From: Usnea hakonensis
Taxonomy: Eukaryota; Ascomycota; Lecanoromycetes; Lecanorales; Parmeliaceae
Assembly: GCA_013423325.1 (NCBI GenBank)
Contig: BLJB01000106.1
Location: 99,812-163,811, forward strand
Length of the DNA: 64,000 nucleotides
Direction of reading: 5' to 3'
Shown: positions 20,401 to 33,884 of the stretch, piece after piece
Position numbering within the stretch: position 1 is the first letter of the stretch
Layout: every line of letters starts with the position of its first letter
Position numbers and translations under genes: made by a program
The notes under the pieces: generated by a model
Databases searched by the model: none
The model's input: only the letters and a program-made list of their open reading frames with translations
What the model was told of the DNA's origin: nothing

Positions 20401-21383
20401 AGAACCTTAAAGTAAACATGAAATGGTACAAGTAGTCTACGACTCCTCGTCCAGCCTATGTCGTTGTAGATGTGGGTTTCTTGGAAATAGGTCATTTGAA
20501 CTCATAAGAAATCATAAGCCATCCCTTTTCAAACGCTACGCTGCTTAATTAAAAGATACTTCCCATTGGTGCCACCCTCCGCGTCGCGTAGCATACGGGA
20601 ACTAGGAGATGAGGCAGGGAGTGGATCATTGGCAAAATTTGTAAGAAGAAAGGCGGACTTGGGATCAGCATCAACCCCTGACCAGACTATAGTATCATGC
20701 AGTGCTAGCCCCAAAATTTTACTCTACCAAAATTCCAAAATCGAGCAACTGCGACCTCGCTCTTTGCACAATTGTTGCTTGTGGAAAGACTCAATTGCTT
20801 CTTCTTCTTCGTTTTACCTTCTTACCTCCTCTACACTCCTCCTTGCTTGGAGGAAAATCGCTTGTTCCAACCTTCACTTTGTCATTGCTACACTCCTTTC
20901 ACTCCAAGTCACGACCCTTGCTTGTTGGATCATCTCAACTTTTAAGGACGTGGTGAAGCAATTGCGTCAATTCTACAGTAACGATCGACCAGACTGCTGG
21001 ACTGCACTCTGCAGTGATTTCTGGACCTCCCTGAAATACATACACAGCCCCAGAAGAATGGTGGGCTGATTCCGGATAATTTGGTTCTGGCGCGACTAGC
21101 TCGAAGGGGTATGCAAACGTCTCATTCCCCAGCTTGTTGTCATTCCTTACTTCACAACATCTTCGTACACACTCGCTAACATTGGATCAAATGTAGCCCT
21201 TTCCATGGTGGAACATAACAGGGGGCGCAAATCATACCCCGCGTTCTCTTCTTCGGACGCAACTCTTATTGAGCCGTCCGAAAGCGGTGCCACATCGGGT
21301 TGTCAATTGTCGGCACTGCCTTGGCTCGCTTCTTATGATATTGAAAGCCCTGGTTCGCAGTGAACGCTGTCAATCTAAGCAAA
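17409..21383. other. 4-kb gene-poor region
   Basis: No supported gene. Short blocks read like coding sequence without a gene model: 17420-17600 (QLFAQIDFCLPGVLSTRS), 17600-17845 (DDANPTNQLSFASSAVAPLV, ending MMELD) and 19201-19440 (DFLGWFDRSNATPSYAGW). They lack starts or linking splice sites, so they could be remnants. 20088-20190 has compact GC-rich inverted repeats. 20566-21069 has an open frame without ATG and probably belongs to the 5' leader of the RasGEF gene. Confidence 0.45.
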
Positions 21384-24300
21384 ATGGAGGACTTCCCTCG
21401 ATCAAGCGCCTTCGTCGCGCCACTCCAGATTCACAAAGGCACCACAAGGGTGGCATCGCGCACACCTACCACGTCCTCAATCATGACCAATGGCGTATAT
21501 TTGCCACAAAGAACAGGCCAGATGACCCCTCCACTGACTCCTCATGATTCTGAAATGAGCTTCGAGAGACACGCCAACTTCCACACCTACCTGCGCGCCT
21601 CCTACCCATATCGACCAGACTATCAGCAGGGTCTCACGACGGTCACACTACCCCTTAACAGGGGAGATGTGATCCTCGTTCACTCCGTCCAGAGCAATGG
21701 ATGGGCGGATGGCACTTTGCTGGTATCAGGAGATCGAGGATGGCTTCCCACAAATTACTGCGAAGGATATGAGAGCGAACCAATCCGCAATCTCATGAAG
21801 GCGTTGACCGTCTTTTGGGACTTGGTAGAGGGTAGCAGCATCCAGGGCTTGGTCGTCTTCCGCAATTCCGATTACGTGCGTGGATTGGTTGCCGGTGTGC
21901 GCTGCTTACTCGTGCGTCTCATTATTTCGCAAAATGTTTTCTCAGATGCCGGTGCTGACATATGTTCTAGACAAAAACCAACTGTCTCAACAGAGAATCC
22001 AACCTGATACAATCCCATCATGGACTTCGGAAACATCGAAAAGCACTTCTTGCCGATCTTTCGGCTTTCGTAAAAGTCGCTGAAGCTCTCAAGATATTAC
22101 TTACTAATTCTAGTGAAGACTTAGGATTTGATATTGACTTGAAAGATATGGTATTGAAAGCTTACCGAATGGTCAATTGTGCTGTCCAGTTCCTAGACAT
22201 GTGGGAAGATTATGTACAAAGCCATGACGTGTCCGTTACTGCTGAAAACGCTAAGCGTGTGCGGGTGCCGCCTACGCCTCCTGCAGACCACACACAATTT
22301 GCGCATTTTCGCTCGTCAAGAAATAACCTGGAAAATGCTTCTAATACACCACCCACAAACACTGGAAACGCCAAAAATGAGCAGATTGGGGTCCGATCGC
22401 GTTACAGCCGCTCATCGCAAACGTCTGTACGTCCCGGGAGCTCCAATTCCTTCGGGCAACTGCATGGATTTGCGAACAGGGATTCCACTTCCCACCGCAC
22501 CTCCTGTACTGTGCAACCCGTGTCTCGGAATCTCGCATCTGAGAAGCTGACGGCACTACACAATGCCTTCATCACATCTCTCGCACACTTCATCGGCCTG
22601 CACATTCAGTCAAGGTCATTCGCCGAAATATGCCTTACCACTGATCAGTCCATCGTCTCATGTCGAGACATGCTGAAGCTAGTTGAGGAAATATGGGAAC
22701 GTGACTTGAGGCGCTCTTCTGTCCTACAGGAAGCACATGATACCATGTACGAGAAGATCGCCGACCTGGCCGATGCTGCGAAAGACATCTACAAATGCTT
22801 GCGATTTGGAGAAGATGGTGACAGCCTCGTGTCCGCGGCTTCCGCGTGTGTGCGTGCCGCCGGCGAATGCGCAGCGGAATCTCAATTCGTCATTGAGCGT
22901 ATCGGAGACTTTGAAGTTGAATCTGTTGGGCTTGGTATATTAGACTTGGACAGCGAGGCACGCCCCGCAGAGAATCCCAATCAAGTCGCCGAAAACCAAC
23001 ACAATCCCACGATAGAGCATTGTCCTATACCGCCCGAGCCGCTAAGCAAGCCTCCAGTCCCGCCTTCCAAGCTAGCAGATGAGGACTCTCGCGCAGCATC
23101 GGCCATGTCTGGTACAACATCGTCTGTCGACTATCCGTCTAACGTGGTACCGGCTGAATCTACTGAAACCGTGAACCGCTCATCAGCACGCCTATTACTA
23201 CCCCCTCTGCCTCCTTTTACAAGCAGTCTACTATCTTGTGAAAATCAGTGTTCGTCGCCACCGTGGTCGAATACCAGCGGGTGTGCGCCGGTAAACGATG
23301 ACGGGCGGATCCGAGAAGACAGCGTTGGGGTTTCAAGCAGTTTCGACAGCAGTACCTACGTCGGCAGTACGCACGCCTCTGAACCAAGCGTTGTTTCGCA
23401 AAGCTCAACTCGGGCCAGTTCACCAGACGCTACTTTTGTTACTCCGCTCGAATATCCGTCTTTTGGTAAGCATGAGATCGGCATACAGCCCATTCTTTAT
23501 GAAGACTGCGAAGATGTTGAGGTCAAAATCATGGAGACGACATTTGCCCATGAGCTTGTGTACAACAGAGATGGCCAAATTTCTGGTGGAACCTTACCAG
23601 CACTGATCGAGCGTCTTACTACCCATGATTCCACGCCCGATGCCACCTTTGTGTCAACCTTTTACCTGACGTTCCGCCTTTTCGCCTCGCCTACCGCATT
23701 TGCGCAAGCCCTTATCGACAGGTTTCAATATGTTGGGGAGACCCCGCATATCGCTGGCCCTGTCCGCCTCCGTGTCTACAATGTGTTCAAAGGCTGGCTG
23801 GAATCGCATTGGCGCAACGACTGCGACAGCCCAGCGCTCGGATTGATCGTATCATTTGCAAAACGGCAATTGCAGATTGTATTGCCAACAGCTGGCAAGC
23901 GACTCGCTACCTTGGCATCAAAAGTTACATCTGCAAATGGGCCCCTCGTGCCGCGATTGATCTCGTCCATTGGCAAGACGAACACTTCAATCGCATTATA
24001 TATTCCTCCGGATACGCCCCTCCCGGCGCCAGTCATCACTAAGAGTCAGTTGACAGCATTGAGGAACTGGAAGCATGGGGGTGCTAGCGTCAGCATTCTA
24101 GACTTCGATCCACTCGAGTTGGCACGTCAATTCACTATCAAGGAATCCCAAATATTTTGCTCCATCCTGCCAGAAGAGCTGCTTGCATCGGAGTGGACGA
24201 AGAAGTCGGGATCAATGGCGGTCAACGTGCGCGCTATGTCAAGACTGTCCACGGATCTGACCAACCTCGTCACTGACTATATTCTTCAACTTGAAGATCC

Positions 24301-25009
24301 TAAAAAAAGAGCTGTGGTCATAAAGCAATGGGTCAAGATAGCAAACAAGTTCCTGGAACTGGCTAATTACGATTCACTTTTTGCTGTCATCTGTTCCCTC
24401 CAGTCCTCGACCGTACAGCGGCTGAAGCGGACGTGGGAGCTGGTGTCTTCCAAGACAAATGCCACTTTCGAGCACCTCAAGAGCGTGGTTGATTATTCGA
24501 AAAACTACGTAGTCCTTCGACAACGTCTTCAGAATCATGTACCGCCCTGCCTTCCTTTCGTCGGTACTTACCTCACAGACCTCACTTTTGTCGACCTTGG
24601 CAATCAAACTACTCGTCAACTTTCTGGCGAAGGCTCTGAGGAAAGCAGATCAGTCATCAATTTTGACAAGCACATGAAGACAGCCAAGATTATCAGCGAG
24701 CTTCAAAGGTTCCAGATTCCCTACCGCTTTACCGAGATACCCGAGTTGCAGACCTGGATGCAGGATCAGCTCGTTCGAGTCAGAACGTCAGATGAGAGTA
24801 GCATGCAGAAATATTACAGGCGATCACTGATACTCGAGCCTCGAGACAATGGAAGCTGCAAACCATCGCCAATAGAGTCACAGGCTCCATCTTTGCCAAG
24901 CAAACTCGACAAGGACAAATTCGAATTCTTTGGCTTGGGTTGGCCTTATCATTCTAGGCACCATTCCAGGGACAAGGCTGTGACTGGACCCACGTCGCCT
25001 TCATTATAG
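21384..25009 (+). CDS. Ras guanine nucleotide exchange factor (SH3-RasGEF_N-RasGEF)
   Basis: Two exons, 21384-21911 and 21971-25009, with a 59-nt intron (GTGCGT, branch GCTGAC, CTAG), give 1188 aa. Start MEDFPRSSAF. An SH3 domain lies at about 69-127 (YLRASYPYRPDYQQG, DRGWLPTNYC). The middle is Ser/Pro-rich and probably disordered. RasGEF_N is at about 700-820 (LVYNRDGQISGGTLPALIERL, TFYLTFRLF). The catalytic Cdc25 domain is at about 885-1130 (LDFDPLELARQFT, VVIKQWVKIANKFLELANYDS, PCLPFVGTYLTDLTFVDLGN). It should load Ras with GTP at the membrane, feeding cAMP and morphogenesis pathways. Domain order matches Cdc25 of yeasts and one of the two fungal RasGEFs. A protein kinase A-linked role is family inference. 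Confidence 0.93.
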
Positions 25010-25602
25010 TCGCTAACATCGTCCTACCCTACGTCTTCCTTTTAACATTTTCTCACAAACGACGACCATGGAAAGAGATATCTGTACATGCGTGGCTACC
25101 ACAATACATCAAAAGGTGTTCCTCTTCTTGTATCTGATTCATATGCATTACTATTTTCCACTTTCACAACACTGTCTGTAGCATACACCTTTGTACGGAC
25201 CACGGCGCAATTTCGTTTCCTTTACAGGCAAAAGGATCTGGCAACAGAATTGCAGTCTTATTCGATTGGCGCCACAATGAGTGGTTGATGACTACCACGT
25301 TTGTAATTGCGTATTCAAACGCAACTGATGTAAGATGACGGACGTTCATGGATACCCTTGAAGAGGCGGAGAGGTCGACGTCCTTTTAGTGATAGCTTAG
25401 CATGCAATGACAATATATGCTTTTCAGATCGTATTGTAGAGCCATCAGATTTGTGATAAAGAATCCTACTAAAGAACAAGATGGCTTTGAAAAATGAGTC
25501 TCACTACCAAGTCCCATAGGGCTGAAAATATCCCAAATCACAACCGTCGAGTCAACTCAGCCATTCCTTCATCACCACTCTTCGCGCAAATTCCCAGTAA
25601 CA
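25010..25602. other. Intergenic, RasGEF 3' side to uL24m promoter
   Basis: 593 nt. No gene seen. AT-rich with several short open frames only. Confidence 0.5.
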
Positions 25603-27256
25603 ATGCGTCCCTTCAAGTGCCCTTCTACGTTTGTACCCCACTATCCTCAATGCCTTCACCGCAACTCCAGCACCGCCACCACACCCCGCCAGCGCCCTAA
25701 AGTCCAAAAAGGAGTCGACCAAAGTCTACGACACCGCGCCTTCGTCCTGCGCACACGCATCGGCGAAGCCCGCGTCGCCCGCCGCGAAGACTGGATCCTG
25801 GGGCCCCTCGCACCCCATCGAGACAAGGGTGACAATGCATACGGGACCATATCAATTGAAGAATTGCGGCCGCTGAAAGGGGGAGTGGGGCGAGCGGTTT
25901 TGACTGAGAGGGGAAGGGGAGGGGCCAGGATTTCTGGGAGGAGGATGGGAAAGGGAAAAGTGGTGGGGATGAGTTGGTCGGAGAGCTTGATTTACGAGGG
26001 GGATCGGGTGGCTATTTTGTCGGACAGGGGGCCTGAGAGTAGGGAGTTTGGGAAGATTGGGACGGTGTCGGCGGTGAGGCGGGTGGAAAGGGAGGTTGAG
26101 ATTGAGGATATGAATCTGGTATGTGTGCTTTCATGTGTTTGTTGTTGAGATTTACGTGGGTTGACTTGGCCATCTTTGTGGCTCTTTTTGCTCGCTGGCT
26201 GCCACCGCACTTTCGTTGGGTGGGTTGTGACGGGCGTTTCTAGTCCATTGACATCTACTTACGACGGAGACTTTTGGAAATCTGACCATCAATCTCCAGG
26301 TCGACGTCAAAGTTCCACCCGTGCTTCTCGCCCAAGACCCAGACTCGCCTCCGATCCAAAGCCTCCCCCTTGGCATCCCCCTCTCCTCCGTCCGCCTCGT
26401 CGCTCCCATCCGCGACCCAACCACCGGCATCACAACCGACAAGATAATCTCCCGCCTCATCCCCCTCCCCGACGAAGCCAAAGCCACCATCCGAGAAGAA
26501 TTCGCAGCCGGCACCATCAACAACGCCGAAATGAGGCGCCGACTGCTCAGCCGCACCATACCGGGCAGCAAAGACGTCTACGGCACCTGGCTCGAAATCC
26601 CCCTCCCGCCCAAACCCAAACCCGACCCGGACAACAAGAACCCCCCCCGTTCGGAGCGCGCGGAGCACGAAGTCGACACCCTCCGCTACCAAGTCGAAGA
26701 GACGACCTGGACGCCCACGCTCCTGCGCGCCCCGATGCCCGGCACCGTCATCGACGAGCTGCGCAACAAATACGGGCGCCTGCGCACGCGGCACACGGCC
26801 GAGTACGAGCAGCGGCTCGAGGACCGCGCGGCGCGCAAGGCGGCGTACGAAGCGTGGGTCGCGACGGGGGGCGGAGGCGTCATGATGACGCCCCGGCAGG
26901 AAGCGAAGGAAGTGGCCCGGCGGCGGGCCGCGGAGAAGGGGCCGCCGGCGTTGGAGAGGGAGGTGTTGGAGAGGATTGGCGAGGCGATGGCGAGTCGCGG
27001 GGTGCAGTTCACGGAGAGGAGGAGGAGGGATGTGGTGAGGAATTTGAGGGGGGAGGGGGTCGTGAGGTGGGGGGATGGTGTGGGTGGGGGTGTGGATGGG
27101 CAGGGGGGAAGCAAGAGTTCGGAACCGGCGCAGGGGCAAGAAGGGAGTGAGGATGACGACGATGGAGACGAAGCGCGTGAAGAGCAGCAGCAGCAGCAGC
27201 AGCACGTGCTCGTAGAAAAAGAGCCCGGGAACGACGCACAGCGGCCGTCGCTGTAA
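25603..27256 (+). CDS. mrpl40: Mitochondrial large ribosomal subunit protein uL24m (Mrpl40)
   Basis: Two exons, 25603-26118 and 26300-27256, with a 181-nt intron (GTATGT..CCAG), give 490 aa. The start MRPFKCPSTF is followed by an Arg-rich, acid-poor stretch suited to mitochondrial import. A KOW motif sits at about 128-172 (YEGDRVAILSDRGPESREFGKIGTV), the RNA-binding hallmark of uL24. Further landmarks are RLVAPIRDPTTGITTDK, DVYGTWLEIPLPPKP and TLLRAPMPGTVIDELRNKY. The C-terminal 80 residues are low complexity (acidic, then a Gln run QQQQQQQ), and codon use there is very GC-rich. The fungal protein is much longer than bacterial L24, as seen here. It acts in the mitoribosome near the exit tunnel. 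Confidence 0.88.
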
Positions 27257-28354
27257 AAGAGTAAGATGGGATAGGGGAAGGATATCCTGTGTTACGTGTA
27301 GTACGGGGGTATATAGACTCTACATTCCACACATCACACTCTCCATACCATAGCATACACATACCACACCACACCAGACACACTCCACCCGCGCCATCTA
27401 TTCATTCCTCCATCCATCCATCCATCCATCCATCCATCCATCACCCTCCACACACGTACCCAGACTTTCCTTCCCACCACGAAAGCAACTTCAAGTACAG
27501 TAAACTAAACCAAAAGTAAAAGTAAGTAAAGTAAAGCAAGGCAAGGCAGAGCAGAGCAATAGCCATCAAACCCCAGAAAAAAAAAAAGTACCGACTCTAG
27601 TTAACAAGAAAAATTAAAAGAAAAAATAAAATAAAAGTGGTGGTAAAGTAAGGTATCTATCTTCCTTCACTCGAAGAACGACCGCAAAGGTTTATGGGGA
27701 AAAAAATCGAGAGGGACCAGAAAGTGTGGTGCGTTGCAATGGGCATGGCTTTTTGACTTTTGATTTAAATCAATCTGTGTTTGGGCGGGTGAAAAGGGTG
27801 GGAACTTGAAAGTTAATGCGTTTTGCATTTCTGGATTGTTTTCTGTCGAGACTTAATCAGTTGAGTGCACTAAGACGACAATTAAGCCTCTTGGCCACCT
27901 CCCGAGCCCCGCGCCATTTGCCCACCCTTGCGTCTTCCGTGCCTCTTGTTCCCCTTGCACGGTTCCGCTTCCCAAAACATATCTCAGTGCCTTGCGGCTT
28001 CCATTCTCCACACGGCAACTCGCGTTGTCCGTGTATAGCAAACCCTCAGGCGTACCCATCTAAGCACATCTTTTGTATCCAGGGGGTATCGGTGTACTGG
28101 CCCAGGTAGCCTGCTGTAACTCTTGGATGCACCAAGGACAAAGGAGCATGAGACAAACGAAAGTCGTAATGCAGGGAGCGTCGTGTAAGGAACGTCGTGA
28201 GACAATCTCGCCGGGCTGCCGGTATTAGAGATTCTCCGCTTTCTAAGGGGTCGTTAAGGTCGTTTGCTGGTCGTGAGGTTGCGTAGTTTGATGTACAGGC
28301 GAGGTTTGTATTATGGGGTAGGGGGGGGTGCTGTCATGCTGGAAGTGCCAATCG
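27257..28354. other. Intergenic with (CCAT)n repeat
   Basis: Between uL24m and a gene on the other strand (tail to tail). It holds (CCAT)n at 27408-27442, A-rich stretches and GTAAA repeats at 27515-27540. No gene seen. Confidence 0.5.
27408..27442. repeat. (CCAT)n microsatellite
   Basis: Eight tandem CCAT units. Confidence 0.9.
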
Positions 28355-30068
28355 TCACGAGCTTGAAGAGACGCTTCTCCCAAACACTGCCGAGCCAGTC
28401 GGCCAGACACCCTGCACCCAGCGAAAGAAGGCTAGTTTCCGTTTCCGCCTCTGAGGCTGCTGAATCATAGATGGTAGCTGCTCCATTGGACCCACGATTC
28501 CTTCCTCGGCCGACGCCGGGAACTTGCCCTGACTCTTTGGCCCATTCAATGAAGGCATCTTCATCACTGGCGATATCAGAGGTTCAGGTAGCAGATCGCT
28601 TTGACTGAGCGACATGGTGGTCTCGGTACTTTCTGCGGCATGAGACAGGCACAGATCGGCGTTGCGCTTCCACTCTGCGTCAATCTCTGCCCATTTGTCT
28701 TCCGTAAGGCGGTAGATCTTGGACGTTGCACCGTAGTTCTCGCCGGTGCGCTCAAGATGGTTCGAGTAATTTTGGCGGGCAGTTTCCCAGTCAGTGCGTA
28801 ACTGTTCGTGAGATGCCAGAGTACGCTGTTCAGGTATGTAAGGTTCAGGCTCAATGGCGAAATTCGAATGACCCAGCTGGTCAGCCCATGGATCGTTCGC
28901 ATTCTCGATAAGCATTGTCGGTATCTCCGACGACGGCGAGACCCCTCCCAAGCCGCGTTGACGGTGGAAGGAAGATATCGAGGGTCTTGATGATAGTGGA
29001 GGGGACGGTAGGCCTGCTATTCGTGGTGTAGGCAGTGGGCTGTTGAGTACCGATGAAGCTTCGGGATCTGCGACACTGGGGGAATGCAATGGAGATTGGT
29101 ACGGCACCTCCTTGATATGCGCCGGGATTTGGGTCATGATGGGAGGAAGAAGAGGAGTCGATGGTTTTGCTTCGTTGTCGACAACGCCCTCTTCGAGAGC
29201 GTTGGCCTTTTCGACTTCGATGGGAGTGAGGTGAGATTCCTCAAAGCTTGCGTCGTCCGCGGTTCGTGTTGGTGTTGGTGGAAGTTGAATGCCTCTCGCC
29301 TCAACGTCCACCGTCGAGCCGGTCAAGGAAGGCGCACGACTCCGCGTGGTTCGGAGAGAATTGGCACGTGATAGGCTTGGCTCCTGGGATCGGTCAGGTC
29401 CAGAGGCGTTAGGTGATGCCTTCCGTGACCTCCATTTTCGAGACAACGATGGCATTCTGGAGCCAAAACGCGAAGTAAGCCCGTCGATAGGACTCAGAGG
29501 AGCGCTGTCGGCGCGTTGTCTCTTGGCCCGAGGGTTGGGCGCAAACTCGCTATCCAACGTATCTTCTTCAAATTCGTACGCAGATGAAAAATGTGGACCT
29601 CCCGCTCGGCTGATAATCCATTCCTGCTCTGGTATATTCAACGATTCCTCAGCTATACGATGAGATTAGCTCTGGAGGCATACCACACCCACGGGGCCGG
29701 GAGACCACATGGGAAGGATTCCATTTACCTTCGCTTATACGATCTTCCTCAATGCCATTGACCATCCGATAGTCTTCATCTTTGTCGTGAGGCTCCTCCT
29801 TGACATCGGTCAAGGGACGGTTCGCAATGGACTCGCGCATGTTGGGGGACGATGGAGCAGAAGGCACTGAACTGGGGAGCCTGGGGTGTCCTCTTGTGGA
29901 GAATGTTGGAGTGGTTGGAGAAGAGTGCTCTGAGAGAGTGGAGGAGCGCGAAAGGTGACTCCCAAGTCCTGTCGAATTGGAAGCATCCATGGCCACATTT
30001 CCATCCTCTTTACTTCGCTTTTCTAGCAGCTGTGGCAGCATAAGCGGTTTCAACTCGCGGCCGCGCAT
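28355..30068 (-). CDS. Ser/Pro-rich protein, fungal-specific, function unknown
   Basis: Two exons, 29729-30068 and 28355-29652, joined by a 76-nt intron (GTAAAT, branch CTAAT, ATAG), give 545 aa from ATG 30068 (MRGRELKPLMLPQLL). The frame stays open upstream to about 30166 (DQHIPLPRYEKQCLPSPSF), just after a possible acceptor CATAG, so an additional 5' exon is likely. Most of the protein is disordered and rich in S, P and E. An ordered-looking helical block near residue 420 (LRTDWETARQNYSNHLERTGENYG, then KIYRLTEDKWAEIDAEWKRN) is probably the conserved core. The last 30 residues are basic and hydrophobic (KRKLAFFRWVQGVWP). I recognise this only as a conserved hypothetical of Pezizomycotina. 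Confidence 0.75.
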
Positions 30069-33000
30069 TATGTCGGGGTTGCTATCGAGCTCGGGGATCC
30101 TAGCGAACGATGGAGAAGGAAGGCATTGTTTTTCGTATCGGGGCAAGGGAATGTGCTGGTCGCTCTATGACGGTATCATTGGTCGAAGCGTGTGCTGCAA
30201 AACTTGTTTCGGAAGACGAAAAGGTTGCGACGAAATCTATTTGGGTATCAGTCCGGTAGCAAGATATGTTTGTCACGAGTCAACGACAGCCAATGCCGAA
30301 AAGCACATGGCCAATAAGGACGCTTAATTTCAGACTTACCCAAAGGAGTGATTGCGGGAACCTTGACCTGTAACTTTTGGCGATTATGTACGAGGGCAAA
30401 GGAGATGTGTGGTGAGATAAGAGGTGAAGCGAAGGAGAGAGTGAATGTGTGTAGCTTTTTCGGTCTGTGGTTGCTGTCAAGTCAAAGTGTCAAGTGTCAA
30501 TTGTTTAATTGTTTGATTGTTTGTCAAAAAAACGAAGGGAAGTAAAGTTATAAGGTCGGCGCACGTTAAAAGTAAGCAGCGAAAAGGGAATAGGCAGACA
30601 AGGGAATGAGGGAGATGGATAGCAGCAGCAAGAGCAGCAGTAGCAGCAGTAGAAATTTGAAAAAGAGGTGAAGAGGTGAGGGGATTGTGACTTGATTGAC
30701 CCGGACTATAAAGACAAGATCCAGTATCCAGTATCCAGTATTCAGTATCCAGTATTATTATTATACGGTATCCAGTATCACGGCCTGAAGCAGCCAGCCC
30801 TTTTTTGCTTTTCTCTGCAGAAGTGCAGAGGGCTGCAGGAAGCTTGGTACACTAGTCACTTTAGCTACTTGCATCATTGAGTGATTTAGTTACGGTACTT
30901 TTTCCTTTCTACTCGTATTTTGTATTTTTGAATTTTTTGCTTCTAGTCCTCTTAAACTTTTTGGCCGTTGGAGCTTGTCGGACCAGTACATTTTGACACT
31001 TGACCAACTTTAGCTTCTCTTCTCTTCTCTTCTCTTTCCGCCGGCCCTGAGTACGGACTCTACGGAGTAAGGTAAGGTACGTAATTTAAAAATTAATGAC
31101 TGCTAGTGTTAAGCCTGAATCTTGAAAAGCTGAACCCTGGGTCTTGGCTCGTCCCTCCCTCTTCCCTCGTTCCTTCCACGCCGGCCAGGGGTTTTGCTCC
31201 TGCGTTTGACACGGGCCGAAGAGCGAGCCCTGATCCAATTGGTCGACTTGCCCTTCTGGGACCCAGTCTAGTGGTAGATTGGTAAGGTAAGGTCTCTGAA
31301 ATCAATGGGAACTGGTGGATTCACGGCAAGGCTAGGAAGCGCTAAGGAGTAGCAAAAGCCACAAGCTCGAGTGGCTAGTGAGCCTAGTGAGAGAAAAACA
31401 TGAGCAAAAAGAAAAAGTATAAAATGTGGCCGCGGGATCATTGATCAGCATCTGCCGTTCTGATTTTCCTGTTCCTGAAATTCGCTGCTAGAAGTAGTGA
31501 GATGCCTAGCATTGGTGCCAGATTTAGACACCTACTAGCCATTAGCCTACTACAGTACTAAACATTTGACTTTGGCAGGTAGAGGAACATGGGACATTAT
31601 TACATTACTATTACTTGACTTTTCATTATTGCCACCCTGGCTCTTGCATCTATCTCCCTCTCATAGCCGCACACGTTTACCTTGCCGGTGAACAGCCCGT
31701 TCCCCGCGCAAAATCCACCAATAAATCGCAAGGTGGAGTCCTTTCTTTCACTGTCTCTCGTAAGATGACATGGTTGATGATGATGCGCTATTAAAAATCT
31801 TTTCCATTCATTCTGTATTTCTGTCCTCTCCTTTCCCCAGGCTCAACGGATATTAAAAGGATGATGAAGAAACCAATCAACGGGCCATTATTCACCGCTG
31901 CGACAAACAAAAAAAAACGGATTATTATCACTTGTCATTTGGAAGGGGGCAGAGTAAAAGAGACAATCCCTGTTCCAAAAATTCCCCAAAACCCGGACAG
32001 ATGCGCTCCAGGTAGAATTTATCTCGCGTATTTACATGTCACTGACAGCACATCACTTTTTTCGCATGATAGGAAATACGTAGCTTGTATTTTGGCCAAG
32101 GGTGATAGGCTGATACGTACCAATTGCTCGGAGTGTTTTGCGTATTTTTAATCTTCTGGTCAACACTGACAACTCAGCTGAGCAGCAAGGGAATGATACA
32201 AAAAATATAAAAATATGTACCTATGTTTTAGGTAGTGGCTTGGTGAGGGGGACACTGGTCTTCTTAGAGTGCAAGGAGAATGTTAAAGTTTTATGCTTCT
32301 CATTATCTATCATTGGGACTGCTGCAGCCTGCACTTTATGAGTATTATTTATTATCATTATTATTATTAGCTGGAGGAGGAGCTTTCTGCGAGCTCCTGC
32401 GAGCAACTGCGAGCAAGACCGAAGAGCACGGCCCCACAATCCGGAGACGAGGTTGAATGGCTCCATGACAGAAAAGCTTCCCTGCTTTCCCCGGCTAGAC
32501 CCATTGCCGATGCCGGCAATACTCTTCCAGTACCGACTAAAATACCCAGGTAAGGTACCATCACCTCTTTACTCACTGACTACTAGAATCCTGAATCCTG
32601 ATCGATTGATTTGATCAACTAATTGACCAATCAGCTCATCACTTCCTTTTGGGGAGAGCCCCGTATCATTGGTCTTTCTCTCCCTTAGTCGCGGGAGGGA
32701 GAAGGCAGAAGGAAGAAGCGGGCAAGTCAAGACGAGAGAGCCTAGACCGCGTTGTTCATTTTTGATTTTTCGTCTTTCAATTTCACTGCCTCGCCCACTT
32801 CGCTTTCTCTTTCCAATTGATTTGATTGCTTTAATCAGCAGACCCTTATCAGAGGATTGGGCGACTTCTTGTCAAGCCTTCTTTGCAGCTTTGAGAAAGA
32901 GGGTTTCGTTGCGATCCAATGACAAATGATGGAGAATTGGAAATAACATTCAGTCCTTGGTCCCAAGCCCGATTGATTGCCTTCAACGTCCACCAGTCCA

Positions 33001-33884
33001 TTCCAATGCTTAGTAAACTTTTTAAAGTCATTCAAGGACCAAAGTAGTAGGTACGTAGTGAGCAAGTGACGCCTAAGGTCAGTATCAATCAAGCCAATAT
33101 TCGTCGACCCGAAAAGAAGGATGGAAGACAATACATGAGTACAACAAGTAGCAACGCTATAATAAGAACACATGTCACATCACAAGATAGCGCACGTCAA
33201 GAACTCTTAGTCACATCCGATTTTGAATCAAAGGCCACCGATTTTTCTACCAATGCCATCCAAGTACGCACCTACTTTCCTTCCACTGGCGCTATTAATA
33301 ATGAGCCCTGGTTCTTCGTTGAATACTTAGGACTTAGGTACCTTATGCCTTAAGGTAGTTTAGTCCAGAACGTGCTTGGCGTAGTTGACTTTCATGATAA
33401 ATCCCGTGATTGCGCAATCCAAGGTGGCCGTCTTGGAGTGTAAGACACATTTGTCTTGCCCAAGGCCGAAGACTGAAACGCTGCAGATAGAAAAAAAGAT
33501 CGGGTACGTATCTTGAGTGCTACGCGCCCCCAAAATATATCACTCTGCGAACTGTACTCGAAAAAACTTGATGGTGTAGGGCAGAAAGCTTATCCTTCAC
33601 TGCTTGCAGGACTTGTTCGCCTGTCTGGCCCACAATTTAATCGCGCTATTGGCCGAATGCATGTGCTTGGAGAATTAACGCCAGATCATGCTGTTCTCCG
33701 CGGGGTGTTTGCCTCACTGTCAGCTGCAGCCCAGAGCTGTCCAAAACCCCAGGTCAAGTGTCAACACTGCATTGGTGACTCTCCATGTGAAAAGCGAGCA
33801 AGTCCGCGGATTTTTCTGAATATCCTTTTCAATAAGTAAAGGGCTCTTTTTCAGCTAGGTGTGAGACCCAATTTCAGGATAACC
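30069..33884. other. 3.8-kb gene-poor region
   Basis: Mostly AT-rich and simple sequence: AGC repeats at 30618-30655, TCCAGTA repeats at 30719-30780 and ATT repeats near 32345. The CTCCGTA-type element occurs near 31051-31069 (TACGGACTCTACGGAGTA). An ATG-initiated 96-codon frame at 31861-32151 and an ATG-less one at 33513-33839 have no recognisable content. No gene supported. Confidence 0.45.
30719..30780. repeat. TCCAGTA tandem repeat
   Basis: Imperfect heptamer/octamer copies of TCCAGTA(T), interrupted by an ATT run. Confidence 0.8.

Noticed and set aside
20566..21069. 167-codon plus-strand open frame upstream of the RasGEF
   Set aside because: No ATG start and no recognisable content; better explained as 5' leader or intergenic DNA.
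26255..27205. 316-codon minus-strand open frame
   Set aside because: Antisense to the uL24m exon in very GC-rich sequence; the composition is a mirror of the plus-strand codons.
33513..33839. 108-codon plus-strand frame
   Set aside because: No ATG near its start, no family resemblance, and AT-rich surroundings.
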